Shown: positions 25,949 to 35,061, numbered from the stretch's first letter. The stretch is 50,543 nucleotides of DNA from UBA349 sp964444115 (GCA_964444115.1 CAYUFT010000004.1:1-50543); one strand, 5' to 3'. The notes: generated by a model not told the origin, from the sequence alone. A program made the numbers and translations.

Positions 25949-26711
25949 TTTTCTCCCTCTCTAAAAATTCATCGGCTAATTTAATATAAGCTTTACTACC
26001 AGCACAATCCGGATCATAAACAATCACCGGTTTATTGTATCCTGGCGCTTCAGAAACTTTAATATTATCTGGAATGGCCGTCGCATATAGTTCATTTGGG
26101 AAATATTTCTCCACTTCTGCTTTAACTTCCCTGCCAAGTTTAGTATTAGCTCTAAATTTAGTAATGAGTACTCCTTTAATTTCTGTGGGGCTATTAAGTT
26201 CATCTTCTATAATATCAATGACTTCCAATAAATCCACCATTCCCTCTAATGCAAAGGGATCTGCTTGGATAGGAATAATAACACTATTTGCTGCAGTGAG
26301 CACATTGGTAGCTATAATATTTAGAGTAGGAGGTGCATCAATAAAGACATAATCATAGTTATCTTTAATTTTTTTCAGCTTACTGTTTAATACAGAAATA
26401 GGTGAAGTTTGAGCATTAAGATAACCTTCAATTCCAGAAAGTTTTATGTTGGAGGGGATTAAATCCAGATTATCATAAGTTGTGTTGCGGATTGCCTCGG
26501 TGATGTCAATTTTTTCATGAATCACATCTCTCATGGTATTTTTCATTTCTCGCTTCATCAATCCTAGATAAGTTGTTGCATTACCTTGAGGGTCAAAATC
26601 TACTAATGCTATTTTTTTACCCTTTTTTGATAGGGCAGTAGCTAAGTTAACGGCGGTAGTGGTTTTTCCACTTCCTCCTTTTTGATTTAAAACTGCAATT
26701 ATTTCAGCCAT
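25941..26711 (-). CDS. ParA/Soj family partitioning ATPase
   Basis: A 256-residue ATPase of the ParA group that moves DNA cargo over the nucleoid. The deviant Walker A is NQKGGSGKTTTAVNLA near the N-terminus, motif A' is LVDFDPQGNATTYLG, and Walker B is YDYVFIDAPPTLNIIATN. It has no N-terminal helix-turn-helix extension, so it is like chromosomal Soj or type Ib ParA. The start at 26711 has AAGGAGAAAT 3 nt before it; the frame could extend to 26741 but without a site. It is co-transcribed with the overlapping small partner, and repeats lie both before and after the pair. Confidence 0.88.
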   Translation of the reverse strand: MAEIIAVLNQKGGSGKTTTAVNLATALSKKGKKIALVDFDPQGNATTYLGLMKREMKNTMRDVIHEKIDITEAIRNTTYDNLDLIPSNIKLSGIEGYLNAQTSPISVLNSKLKKIKDNYDYVFIDAPPTLNIIATNVLTAANSVIIPIQADPFALEGMVDLLEVIDIIEDELNSPTEIKGVLITKFRANTKLGREVKAEVEKYFPNELYATAIPDNIKVSEAPGYNKPVIVYDPDCAGSKAYIKLADEFLEREKNE

Positions 26712-26760
26712 ATGATTTCTCCTTTTTAATAAGTTGTACACTTAGGTAGTTATTAACTTA

Positions 26761-26840
26761 TTCAGTTATGTAGTTAATCAGTTATAAAGTTATTTACTTA
26801 TTCAATTATGTAGTTAACCAGTTATAAACTTATTAAGTTA
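26761..26840. repeat. Two 40-bp tandem repeats upstream of the ParA gene
   Basis: 26761-26800 and 26801-26840 are imperfect copies that begin TTC(A/G)(A/G)TTATGTAGTTAA and carry CAGTTATAAA in the middle. They share the core CAGTTATGTA(T/G)TTAAT with the 48-bp array on the other side of the operon. They lie 50-130 bp before the ParA start, where an autoregulatory operator would be. Confidence 0.8.
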
Positions 26841-26965
26841 CTAACTTACTAAGATATAATATACTAAAAAATATTTTATTATAAAAAAATTTGAAAAAAA
26901 CCATTGAAAAATAATTAAAAAAAATAAGAATTAAAAAATATTAGATAAAAAATGAAAAATAATTA

Positions 26966-27784
26966 TTAGGAATCTTCTTCCTCAATAATAACCGCCGTAC
27001 CATAGGCCAAAATCTCTTGCATTATATCAGAAATCTGATCTGAATCAAATCGACTGCTGATAATTGCATTGGCTCCCATACTACGGGCATGTTCAATCAT
27101 ACGCTCCAGGGCCTGATTACGGCTTTGTTCCATCATTTGAACGTATTCTTTTATTTCCCCACCAAACATGGATCTAATTCCAGCTCCTATTTGGCCACCG
27201 ACACCTCGACTTCTTACAGTTAGACCATATACAAACCCTAAGGTTTCTACGGCCTTAAATCCAGGTACATAATTAGAGGTTACTACCACAATATCATCAG
27301 CAAAGGTGGCTGTATTTAAAGGAATGTCTTCTAGCTGTACTACTTCCATTTCTGGTTCTTCTGGGGTCTCCTCTGAGGGGACTTCTTCTACAACTTCTTC
27401 TTCAGGAATGTCTTCCACTACTTCTTCTACCACATCTTCTAATTTAGATCCACAATCTGGGCAGAAATTAGTGTCATTGGAATAATCCACATCACAATTA
27501 GGACAGTGTTTTACTACTTCTTCTACCGTAGAAGGCTCTTCTGCTTCTACTTCAGGAGCATCCACCATCGGTTCTGCTACAGGTTCTGGCACTTCAACTT
27601 TTCTCACGGGTGGTGCAGCTGGTGGTGCTTTTGGTCGTGGCAGACCAGAACCCGGAGATTTAGGTGATGAACCAGCCGACTTAGAAGTCGGAGCTTGGCG
27701 TGGTGATCTGGTAGGGGTAGAACCTTCCATTTTAGCTCTTTTTTTCTCTTCCAATTTTCTTCTAATTTCTTCACTGGTAACCAT
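26966..27784 (-). CDS. Zinc-ribbon and YbjQ-domain protein
   Basis: A 272-residue protein with four parts: a basic N-terminal helix (TSEEIRRKLEEKKRAKM), a Pro/Ser-rich linker (20-75), a zinc ribbon CPNC ... CPDCG in acidic Glu/Val-rich sequence (about 100-160), and a C-terminal YbjQ/UPF0145 domain (NYVPGFKAVETLGFVYGL ... ARSMGANAIISSRF ... AYGTAVII). The start at 27784 has GAGTTGAT 3 nt upstream; a frame extension to 27799 is less likely. This is the third YbjQ paralog in the window. Function unknown. Confidence 0.75.
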   Translation of the reverse strand: MVTSEEIRRKLEEKKRAKMEGSTPTRSPRQAPTSKSAGSSPKSPGSGLPRPKAPPAAPPVRKVEVPEPVAEPMVDAPEVEAEEPSTVEEVVKHCPNCDVDYSNDTNFCPDCGSKLEDVVEEVVEDIPEEEVVEEVPSEETPEEPEMEVVQLEDIPLNTATFADDIVVVTSNYVPGFKAVETLGFVYGLTVRSRGVGGQIGAGIRSMFGGEIKEYVQMMEQSRNQALERMIEHARSMGANAIISSRFDSDQISDIMQEILAYGTAVIIEEEDS

Positions 27785-28072
27785 GAAATCAACTCCCAAT
27801 CAATTAATAAAGTCTATATTTATTATATTGGTTCACATTCTTATTTAATTTATGTTTAGATTCTAAAATAATATAATTAATAAATAATATAGTTAATATA
27901 TTCATTTGATATTTTCATTAAAAAATTAAGAATTAGTTAAAATAGATTTATTAATTAAATTAAAAATCAAAAAATCTAAATTTATTAAGAAATAAATAAT
28001 TATCCATAACTTTAATTCAAAACTAATTTATTCCTAACTTACAAAATAATTTAAAATTATTGCGAGGATTTT

Positions 28073-28735
28073 ATGTATAAACCAGCTGTAATCTCTATTT
28101 TATTATTAATTGGATTAATATCATTCTTCACCTTAAATGCTTTTTTAAATCCAGAAGTCACCACCCTGGATTCAGTCCAGGTTAAAAACTACAAGGGCCA
28201 AAAGCTCTCTGCTATCAATGATTTTCGTGAAAATTCTATTAAAGGCCCTCAAAAGGTGAATATTAATAATTATACTCTACAAATAACTGGAAGAGTTCAA
28301 AACCCGAAAAATTATACTTACAAAGAAGTTATTAGCCATAAAAACTATCAAAAAGTAGTTACACTTAACTGTGTGGAGGGCTGGTCCGTTACCATATTAT
28401 GGCATGGTATTCTGGTTAGTGAACTCATAAATGAAACCAAACCAACACCTGATGGTAAAACAGTTATATTTTATGCAGCAGATGGTTATTCCACTTCTTT
28501 TCCACTGGATTATCTGAATAAAAACCATATTTTAATGGCCTATAAAATGAATAATGTGACCATTCCCCCTGAGCGAGGATTCCCATTCCAATTAGTGGCC
28601 GAGAGTAAATGGGGTTATAAGTGGGTTAAGTGGATTACTAAAATAGAAATTTCCAATAACACTAATTACACTGGATACTGGGAAAGTAGAGGTTATTCTA
28701 ATACTGGTAATTTAAATGAAAGTTTTTCTGCTTAA
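28073..28735 (+). CDS. Molybdopterin-dependent oxidoreductase, YedY/sulfite-oxidase fold
   Basis: A 220-residue protein with an N-terminal membrane anchor or signal (VISILLLIGLISFFTLNAF) and an oxidoreductase molybdopterin-binding domain. LQITGRVQNPKNYTYKEV opens the domain; VVTLNCVEGWSVTILWHGILV holds the conserved cysteine expected to ligate molybdenum; AADGYSTSFPLDY and PFQLVAESKWGYKWVKWI follow as in YedY. Residues after 200 add an N-glycosylation-rich tail. It probably acts on the outer face of the membrane. The gene for a small membrane protein follows after about 40 bp, like the YedY-YedZ arrangement in bacteria. Substrate unknown. Confidence 0.82.
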   Translation: MYKPAVISILLLIGLISFFTLNAFLNPEVTTLDSVQVKNYKGQKLSAINDFRENSIKGPQKVNINNYTLQITGRVQNPKNYTYKEVISHKNYQKVVTLNCVEGWSVTILWHGILVSELINETKPTPDGKTVIFYAADGYSTSFPLDYLNKNHILMAYKMNNVTIPPERGFPFQLVAESKWGYKWVKWITKIEISNNTNYTGYWESRGYSNTGNLNESFSA

Positions 28736-28777
28736 ATTATGAGTTTAAGGTTTTATTATTTGATAAAAGATGGTTAT

Positions 28778-29032
28778 ATGGCCCCACTAAACAAACAAGA
28801 TTACAAAAAATTGAAAAAATATACGGCTTACCTTCTTTATGCGGTAATAATAATAGTGATCATTAGTGGCCTTGGAATCAATTATCACCGTAGCATAGAA
28901 TTTATAACCCTGGGCCTGCTTAATAAAAGCCTGTCCTTTAATTTACATGTCTGGTTCTTTGTTCCTTTAGTGATTTTAATTGTTTTACATACCTCTTTAC
29001 CCGCATTAAGAGGTAGAATAATGAAAAAATAG
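28778..29032 (+). CDS. Small two-TM protein, possible heme-bearing partner of the Mo enzyme
   Basis: An 84-residue membrane protein with helices at about 15-37 and 53-74. Histidines occur at the membrane edges and inside (NYHRSIEF, FNLHVWFF, VLHTSLP), the last two spaced as in heme b binding helices. It could act as a reduced YedZ-like electron carrier for the upstream molybdopterin enzyme, but two helices are too few for a normal YedZ. I choose the ATG at 28778 because GATGGT lies 3 nt before it; the frame is open to 28739. Ends in basic RGRIMKK. Confidence 0.6.
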   Translation: MAPLNKQDYKKLKKYTAYLLYAVIIIVIISGLGINYHRSIEFITLGLLNKSLSFNLHVWFFVPLVILIVLHTSLPALRGRIMKK

Positions 29033-29071
29033 TTTTTAATATAATAAAAGTAGCAATGAAAATAAACACCA

Positions 29072-30778
29072 TTAATTACCTAAAATTTTAGTAAGTTTCT
29101 TTAAATCAAAGGTGTTTACTATATCCTCTTTTCTGGCCCATCCTCTCCGAGCAGTGGCTATTCCCAGTTGCATGTTTTTCATTTCACTTAAAGAGTGAGC
29201 ATCGGAATTAATAACTAATTTACACCCCATACCTATGGCTTTTTTTATGTAAATATCTCTTAAATCCAGGCGGTTAGGGTGAGAATTAATTTCCAGAATA
29301 GTTCCTCTAGCACTGGCCTTTTCCATGATTTTATCCAGATTTAAATCATATTCTCGGTGTTCTTGAATTTTTCGGCCAGTGGGATGGGAAATAATATTCA
29401 CATAAGGATTTTCCATAGCTTTGATCATTCTATTCGTCATTTCAAAGAAATCTTGCCTTAAATCAGAGTGAACACTGGCCACCACCACATCAACCTCATC
29501 TAAAATAGTTTCACTAATATTCAAGTTCCCCTCAGAGTCAATATCAGCTTCCAGGCCTTTTAATAGAATGAAATCTTTCATTTCATCATTAATAGAATCA
29601 ATTTCTTGAATCTGTTTTAGAATATCTGATTCATTCATTCCCTCAGCAGTTCTAAGGGTTCCTAGATGATCAGTAATGGACAGGTATTCATATCCCAGTT
29701 TTTGGGCCTCATAAACCATTTCTTTAATATTATTTTTTCCATCACTCCAAGTAGTATGAACCTGTAAATCTCCTTTAATAGCATCATATCCAATTAATTC
29801 AGGTATTTTTCCCCCACGGGCAGCTTCTATTTCTCCACGGTTCTCCCTCATCTCCGGAGGAATATATTGTAGGCCCAGTGATTGAAAAACATCTTCTTCA
29901 GTTTTACCAGCAATTATTTCGTCTCCTTTAAAAAGTCCCCATTCACTGAGTTTCATATTTTGAGAGATGGCTATTTTCCGGAGTTCTATATTCATTTCCC
30001 TTGACCCAGTGAAGTACATCATGGCCGCACCAAAAATATCCCTTTCAAATACTCTTAAATCACAGTCCAATCCTTCTTTAAGTACTACTGTAGATTTTAA
30101 TGGCCCTTTAACCACAATTTCATCAACAATAGGTAAAGATACGAAATAATCCATTACTTCTTGTGAATTTTCAGATATGACCAGTAAATCAATATCTCCC
30201 ACACTTTCCTTGCAGCGCCTGATGGAACCGGCAATTTCTACAGATTCCACAACTTTTAAAACTTCAATCTGGTGTTTTATAGATTCAGCCAGTGGCAGGA
30301 TATGGCCCAGGAGTTTTCTTCCTGAGTTTTTACGGGCCAGTTCTATATTTTCCAGGATTTTTTTCTCCTTCTTATCCCCCATACCCTTTACTCGGCGCAC
30401 ATGGTGTCTTTTGGCGTGGCGCTCCAGATCATCCAGATTTTCCACACCCAGCTCATCATAGAGTAGTTTTATAGTTTTAGGGCCCAGACCTTCCACTTCA
30501 ATCATGGCATCAAAGTCCACCGGGTACTCTTTTTTAAGGTTTTCAAAGTATTCCAGAGAACCAGTTTCCACAATTTCTTTAATTTTAGATGCTATGGCCT
30601 TTCCCACACCAGGTAACTCTTGCAGACGGTTTTCTTCAGTCATTACAACAATATCATCAGAAAGAGTTTCCACCGTGTGGGCTGCCTTACGATAGGCCTT
30701 CATGCGAAATACGTCGTCATTCATTTCCATGAAGTCAGCTATTCTATCTAATATGTGGGCCACTTTTTCGTTTTTCAT
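29072..30778 (-). CDS. polX: DNA polymerase X with PHP exonuclease domain
   Basis: A gap-filling repair polymerase with 3'-5' exonuclease and AP-endonuclease activities in related enzymes. The 568-residue chain starts with the 8-kDa helix-hairpin-helix domain (ELPGVGKAIASKIKEI) and a second HhH (EGLGPKTIKLLYDELG); the nucleotidyl-transfer motif GSIRRCKESVGDIDLLV near 184-200 holds the catalytic Gly-Ser and Asp pair; the C-terminal PHP domain has DLQVHTTWSDG, SITDHLG, GLEADID, ASVHSD, ISHPTGR and INSDAH, a full metal set. CAGGTGAC precedes the ATG. Single gene. Confidence 0.95.
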   Translation of the reverse strand: MKNEKVAHILDRIADFMEMNDDVFRMKAYRKAAHTVETLSDDIVVMTEENRLQELPGVGKAIASKIKEIVETGSLEYFENLKKEYPVDFDAMIEVEGLGPKTIKLLYDELGVENLDDLERHAKRHHVRRVKGMGDKKEKKILENIELARKNSGRKLLGHILPLAESIKHQIEVLKVVESVEIAGSIRRCKESVGDIDLLVISENSQEVMDYFVSLPIVDEIVVKGPLKSTVVLKEGLDCDLRVFERDIFGAAMMYFTGSREMNIELRKIAISQNMKLSEWGLFKGDEIIAGKTEEDVFQSLGLQYIPPEMRENRGEIEAARGGKIPELIGYDAIKGDLQVHTTWSDGKNNIKEMVYEAQKLGYEYLSITDHLGTLRTAEGMNESDILKQIQEIDSINDEMKDFILLKGLEADIDSEGNLNISETILDEVDVVVASVHSDLRQDFFEMTNRMIKAMENPYVNIISHPTGRKIQEHREYDLNLDKIMEKASARGTILEINSHPNRLDLRDIYIKKAIGMGCKLVINSDAHSLSEMKNMQLGIATARRGWARKEDIVNTFDLKKLTKILGN

Positions 30779-31042
30779 GGGGTCACCTGAAAAGTATATT
30801 TATCATATACCTGATTTTTTTCTAAATATTATTAAGAATCGTTTATTTGAAATAATATTTTATCCGGTTTAATTTATTATTCTCTATTATCTCTAATTAA
30901 TTTGTTTTTAAAATCAATAAAATTTTGCTAAAATGTTATAATGAGGCCATACTCATTTGATTCAATACAAAAATCATTTATAGTTTTATTACTAAAATTG
31001 ATAACAGTAATTATTATATAATTTAAAAAAAGAGGTGAGAAC

Positions 31043-32614
31043 ATCAGGAATAGATCATTTATTTTAATATCCCTTCTTTTATTGACATTGATATTTTGTG
31101 GAACGGCATCAGCAGCTAATTATACCGTTGGACCGAATTCAACTTACAATTATACCAGTATTAATCAAGCTGTGGCAGCAGCTCAAGATGGAGATAATAT
31201 AACAGTATATCCCAACAATGGAAACTCTTACGTGGAAAATGTGAATATTGTACGTAATATAAGTTTATATGCAAAGGGGAATGTGACTGTGAGACCGACC
31301 ACTCCCAGTAATGTTGTTTTTATGATAAGTTCTGGAGGAAGCGGTACAACAATCCAGGGATTTACCATAACTGGAGCAACCACATCCACAGGAATATATC
31401 TATACGAAGTTAATAATTGTAAAATTTTAAAAAACAATATAATAAACTGTAATGATGGAATAAATGGATATAAATCCAATAATACTCAAATACTTGAAAA
31501 TAATATATCAAATACCGGTACCGGGTACGCATATGGAATTTATATGGATGGGCACTCCAATAAAATCTCTGGAAATAAAATTTATCTTATGGGTACAGGT
31601 TCCGGGGATTCCCGGGGGATACATGTATGGGGACATTCTTATGAAATTTCCAGAAACAATGTAAATGTCACCAGCTCAGGTACTGGCTGGTCTTATGGAA
31701 TCATATTAAACAATTACAATAATACTGGACACAATAGCACCATCTCGGGAAATATGATATCATCCATATCAAATGTAGGGACTAGTGAAGCAATAAATTT
31801 TGGTAATGCATATTCCAATAAGGCCTATGGAAACAGTATATTAAATGGAAGAATATCCAACCAGGGGCAAGACAACCATCTAAATTACAATAGAATTGTG
31901 GGAAACAGTATAATTGTCAGCTCCCTTGAGACATTAGATGCTCAGTACAACTGGTTTGGCTCAAATGGAGGCCCTGGATTGGGTGTAATAAATGGAAATG
32001 TCACCTGCAATCTATGGTTAATGATGAATATGGCCACTCCCAGCTCAGTGAATACTGGTCAGACCATTAAGATATTAGCTGATTTTACCCATGATTCGAA
32101 TGGTGGAATAGTCAACCCTTCATTAATAAACTTCCCGGGAATTGTTTCATTCACCTCGACCCTTGGAACCATATCCTCACTGGCCCCGGTGGTTAATGGA
32201 ATAGCACAGGCAACATTTTATAGTGGAAAGACACTTGGAACGTGTAATATAATTGGAAAAATTGATGATCAAAGCAAAAATTCAACCATTAAAATAGTAG
32301 ACACCATAGCACCTAAAGTTTTGAGTACTTATCCTAAACATAAGGCCACTAAAGTATCCCGAACCAAAACAATAATCATAAAATTCTCCGAAAACATCAA
32401 AGCCAGCACATACTGGTCCAAAATTACCGTGAAAAACAGCAAAGGTAAGAAAATAAAAATCAGCAAAACCATTAAAGGGAATAAATTATACATCAAAACC
32501 AGCAAAAGAAGCAAATACACAACTTACAGAGTATACTTACCTTCAGCAGCAGTCAAAGATGTCTCAGGCAACAAAATAAAATCATATTCTTTCCGATTCA
32601 AAACTGGAAAATAA
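31043..32614 (+). CDS. Secreted beta-helix protein with Big_5-like domain and apparent ATC start
   Basis: The frame opens at 31022 and its first standard start is a TTG at 31082, in the middle of the signal peptide. GAGGTGAG (31032-31039) is followed by a 3-nt gap and ATC, giving (I/M)RNRSFILISLLLLTLIFCGTASA with a clean signal-peptidase site. Residues 30-285 form right-handed beta-helix repeats of the NosD/pectate-lyase type rich in Asn and N-glycosylation sequons; residues 330-420 look like an Ig-like fold; the last 100 residues (APKVLSTYPKHKATKVSR ... FSENIKAST) are a Big_5-type Ig domain. It resembles the adhesin-like surface proteins of methanogens. Length 523 residues. Confidence 0.8.
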   Translation: MRNRSFILISLLLLTLIFCGTASAANYTVGPNSTYNYTSINQAVAAAQDGDNITVYPNNGNSYVENVNIVRNISLYAKGNVTVRPTTPSNVVFMISSGGSGTTIQGFTITGATTSTGIYLYEVNNCKILKNNIINCNDGINGYKSNNTQILENNISNTGTGYAYGIYMDGHSNKISGNKIYLMGTGSGDSRGIHVWGHSYEISRNNVNVTSSGTGWSYGIILNNYNNTGHNSTISGNMISSISNVGTSEAINFGNAYSNKAYGNSILNGRISNQGQDNHLNYNRIVGNSIIVSSLETLDAQYNWFGSNGGPGLGVINGNVTCNLWLMMNMATPSSVNTGQTIKILADFTHDSNGGIVNPSLINFPGIVSFTSTLGTISSLAPVVNGIAQATFYSGKTLGTCNIIGKIDDQSKNSTIKIVDTIAPKVLSTYPKHKATKVSRTKTIIIKFSENIKASTYWSKITVKNSKGKKIKISKTIKGNKLYIKTSKRSKYTTYRVYLPSAAVKDVSGNKIKSYSFRFKTGK

Positions 32615-32771
32615 TACTTTTTCTTTTTTTATTTTTAATATAGGATTATAATCTAAATTACAAAAATCTCAAAATTAAACTTTAATATAATTAATAAAGC
32701 AAAAAAATCCTATTCTATTTTTGATTGAATAAAATAAGTAAATAAAAATTAAAATAAAAGAAGTTTTGAAA

Positions 32772-33506
32772 CTATCTTCTCATACCTTCCACAATCTCAA
32801 AGATCTTTTCTTCCACATTGACACTGTCTTCAACCACAGTTCCAGTAACAATAATATCTGCACCTGCTGAAGCAACAACATGGGCCTCATCACCGCTGCG
32901 GATTCCTCCACCAACAATAAGCATCGTATCAGTGGTTTTTTTGACCATACCGATCATTTTTGGATCTACATGCTGGTCTGCACCTGAACCGGCTTCCAAA
33001 TAAATGAGACGCATACCTAAATATTCAGCCGCCATGGCATAGGCCGCTGCCAAATCTGCTTTTTTGCGTGGAATTAATTTAGCATCTCCCACCCATCCCA
33101 CAGTTCCTCCTGGTTCAATTACCAGATATCCCATAGGTATGGTTTCAATGCCCATTTTTTTAATTACGGGAGCTCCCAGTGCCTGTGCCCCGATAATCCA
33201 ATAGGGATTGCTAGAATTTAAAAGACTCATAAAGAAAATAGCATCAGCATACGAACTTACACCACTGATATTTCCTGGAAAAAGCACTATAGGAACATCA
33301 AGATTTTCTTGAAGTATTTTAGCCGTGGCATCAAGTTCAGCAGCGTCTGTGGTAGAACCTCCCAGCATAATACCATCAGACCCTCCAGAAACAGCAGCTT
33401 TAGATATAGCCAATGCTTCTTCAGGAGTTTGTTCTTCAGGATCCAGAAGGGTGAGATGTATCTTTCTTTCCTTTAAAATATCTTTAAAATAAGATTCAAC
33501 TTTCAT
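32772..33506 (-). CDS. Geranylgeranylglyceryl phosphate synthase
   Basis: Makes the first ether bond of archaeal membrane lipids, joining sn-glycerol-1-phosphate and geranylgeranyl diphosphate. A TIM-barrel protein of 244 residues with the family signatures: HLTLLDPEEQ near 17, GGSDGIMLGGSTT, VLFPGNISGVS, EPGGTVGWVGDAK, LIYLEAGSGA and the phosphate-binding IVGGGIRSGDEA plus VTGTVVEDS. AAGGTTTT lies 3 nt before the ATG. With HMG-CoA reductase at 42117 it represents the isoprenoid-lipid pathway. Confidence 0.95.
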   Translation of the reverse strand: MKVESYFKDILKERKIHLTLLDPEEQTPEEALAISKAAVSGGSDGIMLGGSTTDAAELDATAKILQENLDVPIVLFPGNISGVSSYADAIFFMSLLNSSNPYWIIGAQALGAPVIKKMGIETIPMGYLVIEPGGTVGWVGDAKLIPRKKADLAAAYAMAAEYLGMRLIYLEAGSGADQHVDPKMIGMVKKTTDTMLIVGGGIRSGDEAHVVASAGADIIVTGTVVEDSVNVEEKIFEIVEGMRR

Positions 33507-33595
33507 TTTAAAACCTTGAAAAAATTAATATACACTTCATAAATCGTAAACGTGATAAATAAAATTATTTAAATATAAAAAGTTAAAGGGTGTGA

Positions 33596-33742
33596 TTAAC
33601 CCCTTGATTCTTTAGCTTTGTATCTTAGACCTTTGTAACCACACTTCCGGCACACTTTAGCACTTGGTGGGTTTCTAGCGTTACATTTAAGGCAAATTTT
33701 AACATTGAATATTCTGTTCTCTGCTTCTTCAAATCTAGCCAT
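33596..33742 (-). CDS. rpl40e: 50S ribosomal protein L40e
   Basis: A 48-residue zinc-ribbon ribosomal protein, MARFEEAENRIFNVKICLKC at the start, with cysteine pairs CLKC and CRKC and a basic C-terminus (GYKGLRYKAKESRG). Start has AGGAGGAT. It lies 4 bp after the tsr3 stop, so the two genes of ribosome structure and rRNA modification are an operon. The length and sequence are normal for archaeal L40e. Confidence 0.95.
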   Translation of the reverse strand: MARFEEAENRIFNVKICLKCNARNPPSAKVCRKCGYKGLRYKAKESRG

Positions 33743-33746
33743 ATAT

Positions 33747-34256
33747 TTATCCTCCTATAAATTCGTTTTGAGCTTTAATAACTTCCTCGCTGGTTTCAGC
33801 TTCGGAATATGCTTCTAGTAACTCTTTATTGAGTATTAGAAAATGAGGTCCCCACTTAAAATGGGACATTATATCTTCTGCTATATCTTTCAATCCCACT
33901 ATATAAAAGGTTGCTGCAATTGCCTCTGCAGTTGAAAGAATACAGGGCTTACCATAGTTAGTAGGATTTGCTGCAACAAGAAATGGCAGCGATCTATGAT
34001 ACTTAGAAGTTTTAAAAATCGCAGCAGATTTTTGAACCTTCTTCCAGGAGCAGTCTAATCCAGCCACTCCACGTTTAATAACAGCACCCTTATCTTCAGG
34101 AGAGACTGCTTTTTTAGAATAAGGATTCAGTACAATTGCACCTCTAGGTAACTGATTAAGATGATTTACTATTTTAAACTTTCCTTTTTTGGCCATTTTA
34201 AAGGTGGTGCATTTCTTACGATCGCACTCCTCGGCATGGTATACAGTTACTTTCAT
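33747..34256 (-). CDS. tsr3: 16S rRNA aminocarboxypropyltransferase Tsr3 (DUF367)
   Basis: Transfers the aminocarboxypropyl group of S-adenosylmethionine to a modified uridine in small-subunit rRNA. The family core LPFLVAANPTNYGKPCILSTAEAIAATFYIVG is complete, with CSWKKV before it and FKWGPHFLILN after it. The N-terminus has a Cys pair (HAEECDRKKC). Length 169 residues is normal for archaeal Tsr3. First gene of an operon with rpl40e. Confidence 0.92.
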   Translation of the reverse strand: MKVTVYHAEECDRKKCTTFKMAKKGKFKIVNHLNQLPRGAIVLNPYSKKAVSPEDKGAVIKRGVAGLDCSWKKVQKSAAIFKTSKYHRSLPFLVAANPTNYGKPCILSTAEAIAATFYIVGLKDIAEDIMSHFKWGPHFLILNKELLEAYSEAETSEEVIKAQNEFIGG

Positions 34257-34452
34257 ATTTTCACGGCTATAATTGTAAAGGTTATATTATAGTGTAAGGG
34301 GTATTTAAATTTTATATTATTTTATTTGTTAATTGATAAAAACTAATCTTTTTATTAATTACTTAAAAATCTTATTTATTTGTTAAACCATATTTTGTAA
34401 AAAAAACTATTCTATTTTTAAATCATTAATTTAAAACTTGGTTTCATATTTT

Positions 34453-35061
34453 CTATTTAATTTCCACATCAAATTGACAAAATGAATACCCACATGTCCA
34501 GCACCTTATTTCCTCTGCATTAACCTGTTTTTTAGTGATTTCATTTAGCATACCAATTATCATACCCGTTTCAAAAAAACAAGCAGGTTTACCAATGTTA
34601 GGTAAACCAACACACTCAATACATTCGTAAACCCTTAAATCAAGCTTTTTTCCGCCTTCAATCTCTTCCTCTTGGAATATATCAAGAATACCGATTTTAT
34701 ACTTAGCTAAAAAATGAACAATACCCTCAATATCTTTAATTAGGCCCTCCTTGACTAAATTAGTTCCAAGGTCTATCCCTGCGATTATATCTGTCCCCTG
34801 CTCAGATTTGGCCATGAATGCTGGTTTTTTTAAGTTACCAACCCGAAATGTTGTTACATATCGCTGATCCAGATCTTCACTTGATTCTTCACCTAGAAAA
34901 GGCCTAACTGGATCAATCATATCTTTCAAATCAACTTGATCCTTTTTGACCAGTTTTCGTGGTCCAATGAATTTACCATCAACTACCTTTTCCATAGTAA
35001 TCTCTTTTTCGACCAGTGCACGGTAGTAATCAACGGCCTTTTTTAGTTCATCGTCATTCAT
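34453..35061 (-). CDS. V4R (4-vinyl reductase) domain protein
   Basis: A 202-residue protein whose C-terminal half is a V4R domain: YECIECVGLPNIGKPACFFETGMIIGML ... EIRCWTCGYSFCQFDVE. V4R domains bind small hydrophobic molecules, and the cysteines (ECIEC, PACFF, CWTCGYSFC) may hold a metal. The N-terminal half is helical and charged. In methanogens such proteins are common and uncharacterised; a sensory or cofactor-related role is likely. GGGGAGAT precedes the ATG with a longer gap than usual. It stands alone. Confidence 0.8.
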   Translation of the reverse strand: MNDDELKKAVDYYRALVEKEITMEKVVDGKFIGPRKLVKKDQVDLKDMIDPVRPFLGEESSEDLDQRYVTTFRVGNLKKPAFMAKSEQGTDIIAGIDLGTNLVKEGLIKDIEGIVHFLAKYKIGILDIFQEEEIEGGKKLDLRVYECIECVGLPNIGKPACFFETGMIIGMLNEITKKQVNAEEIRCWTCGYSFCQFDVEIK

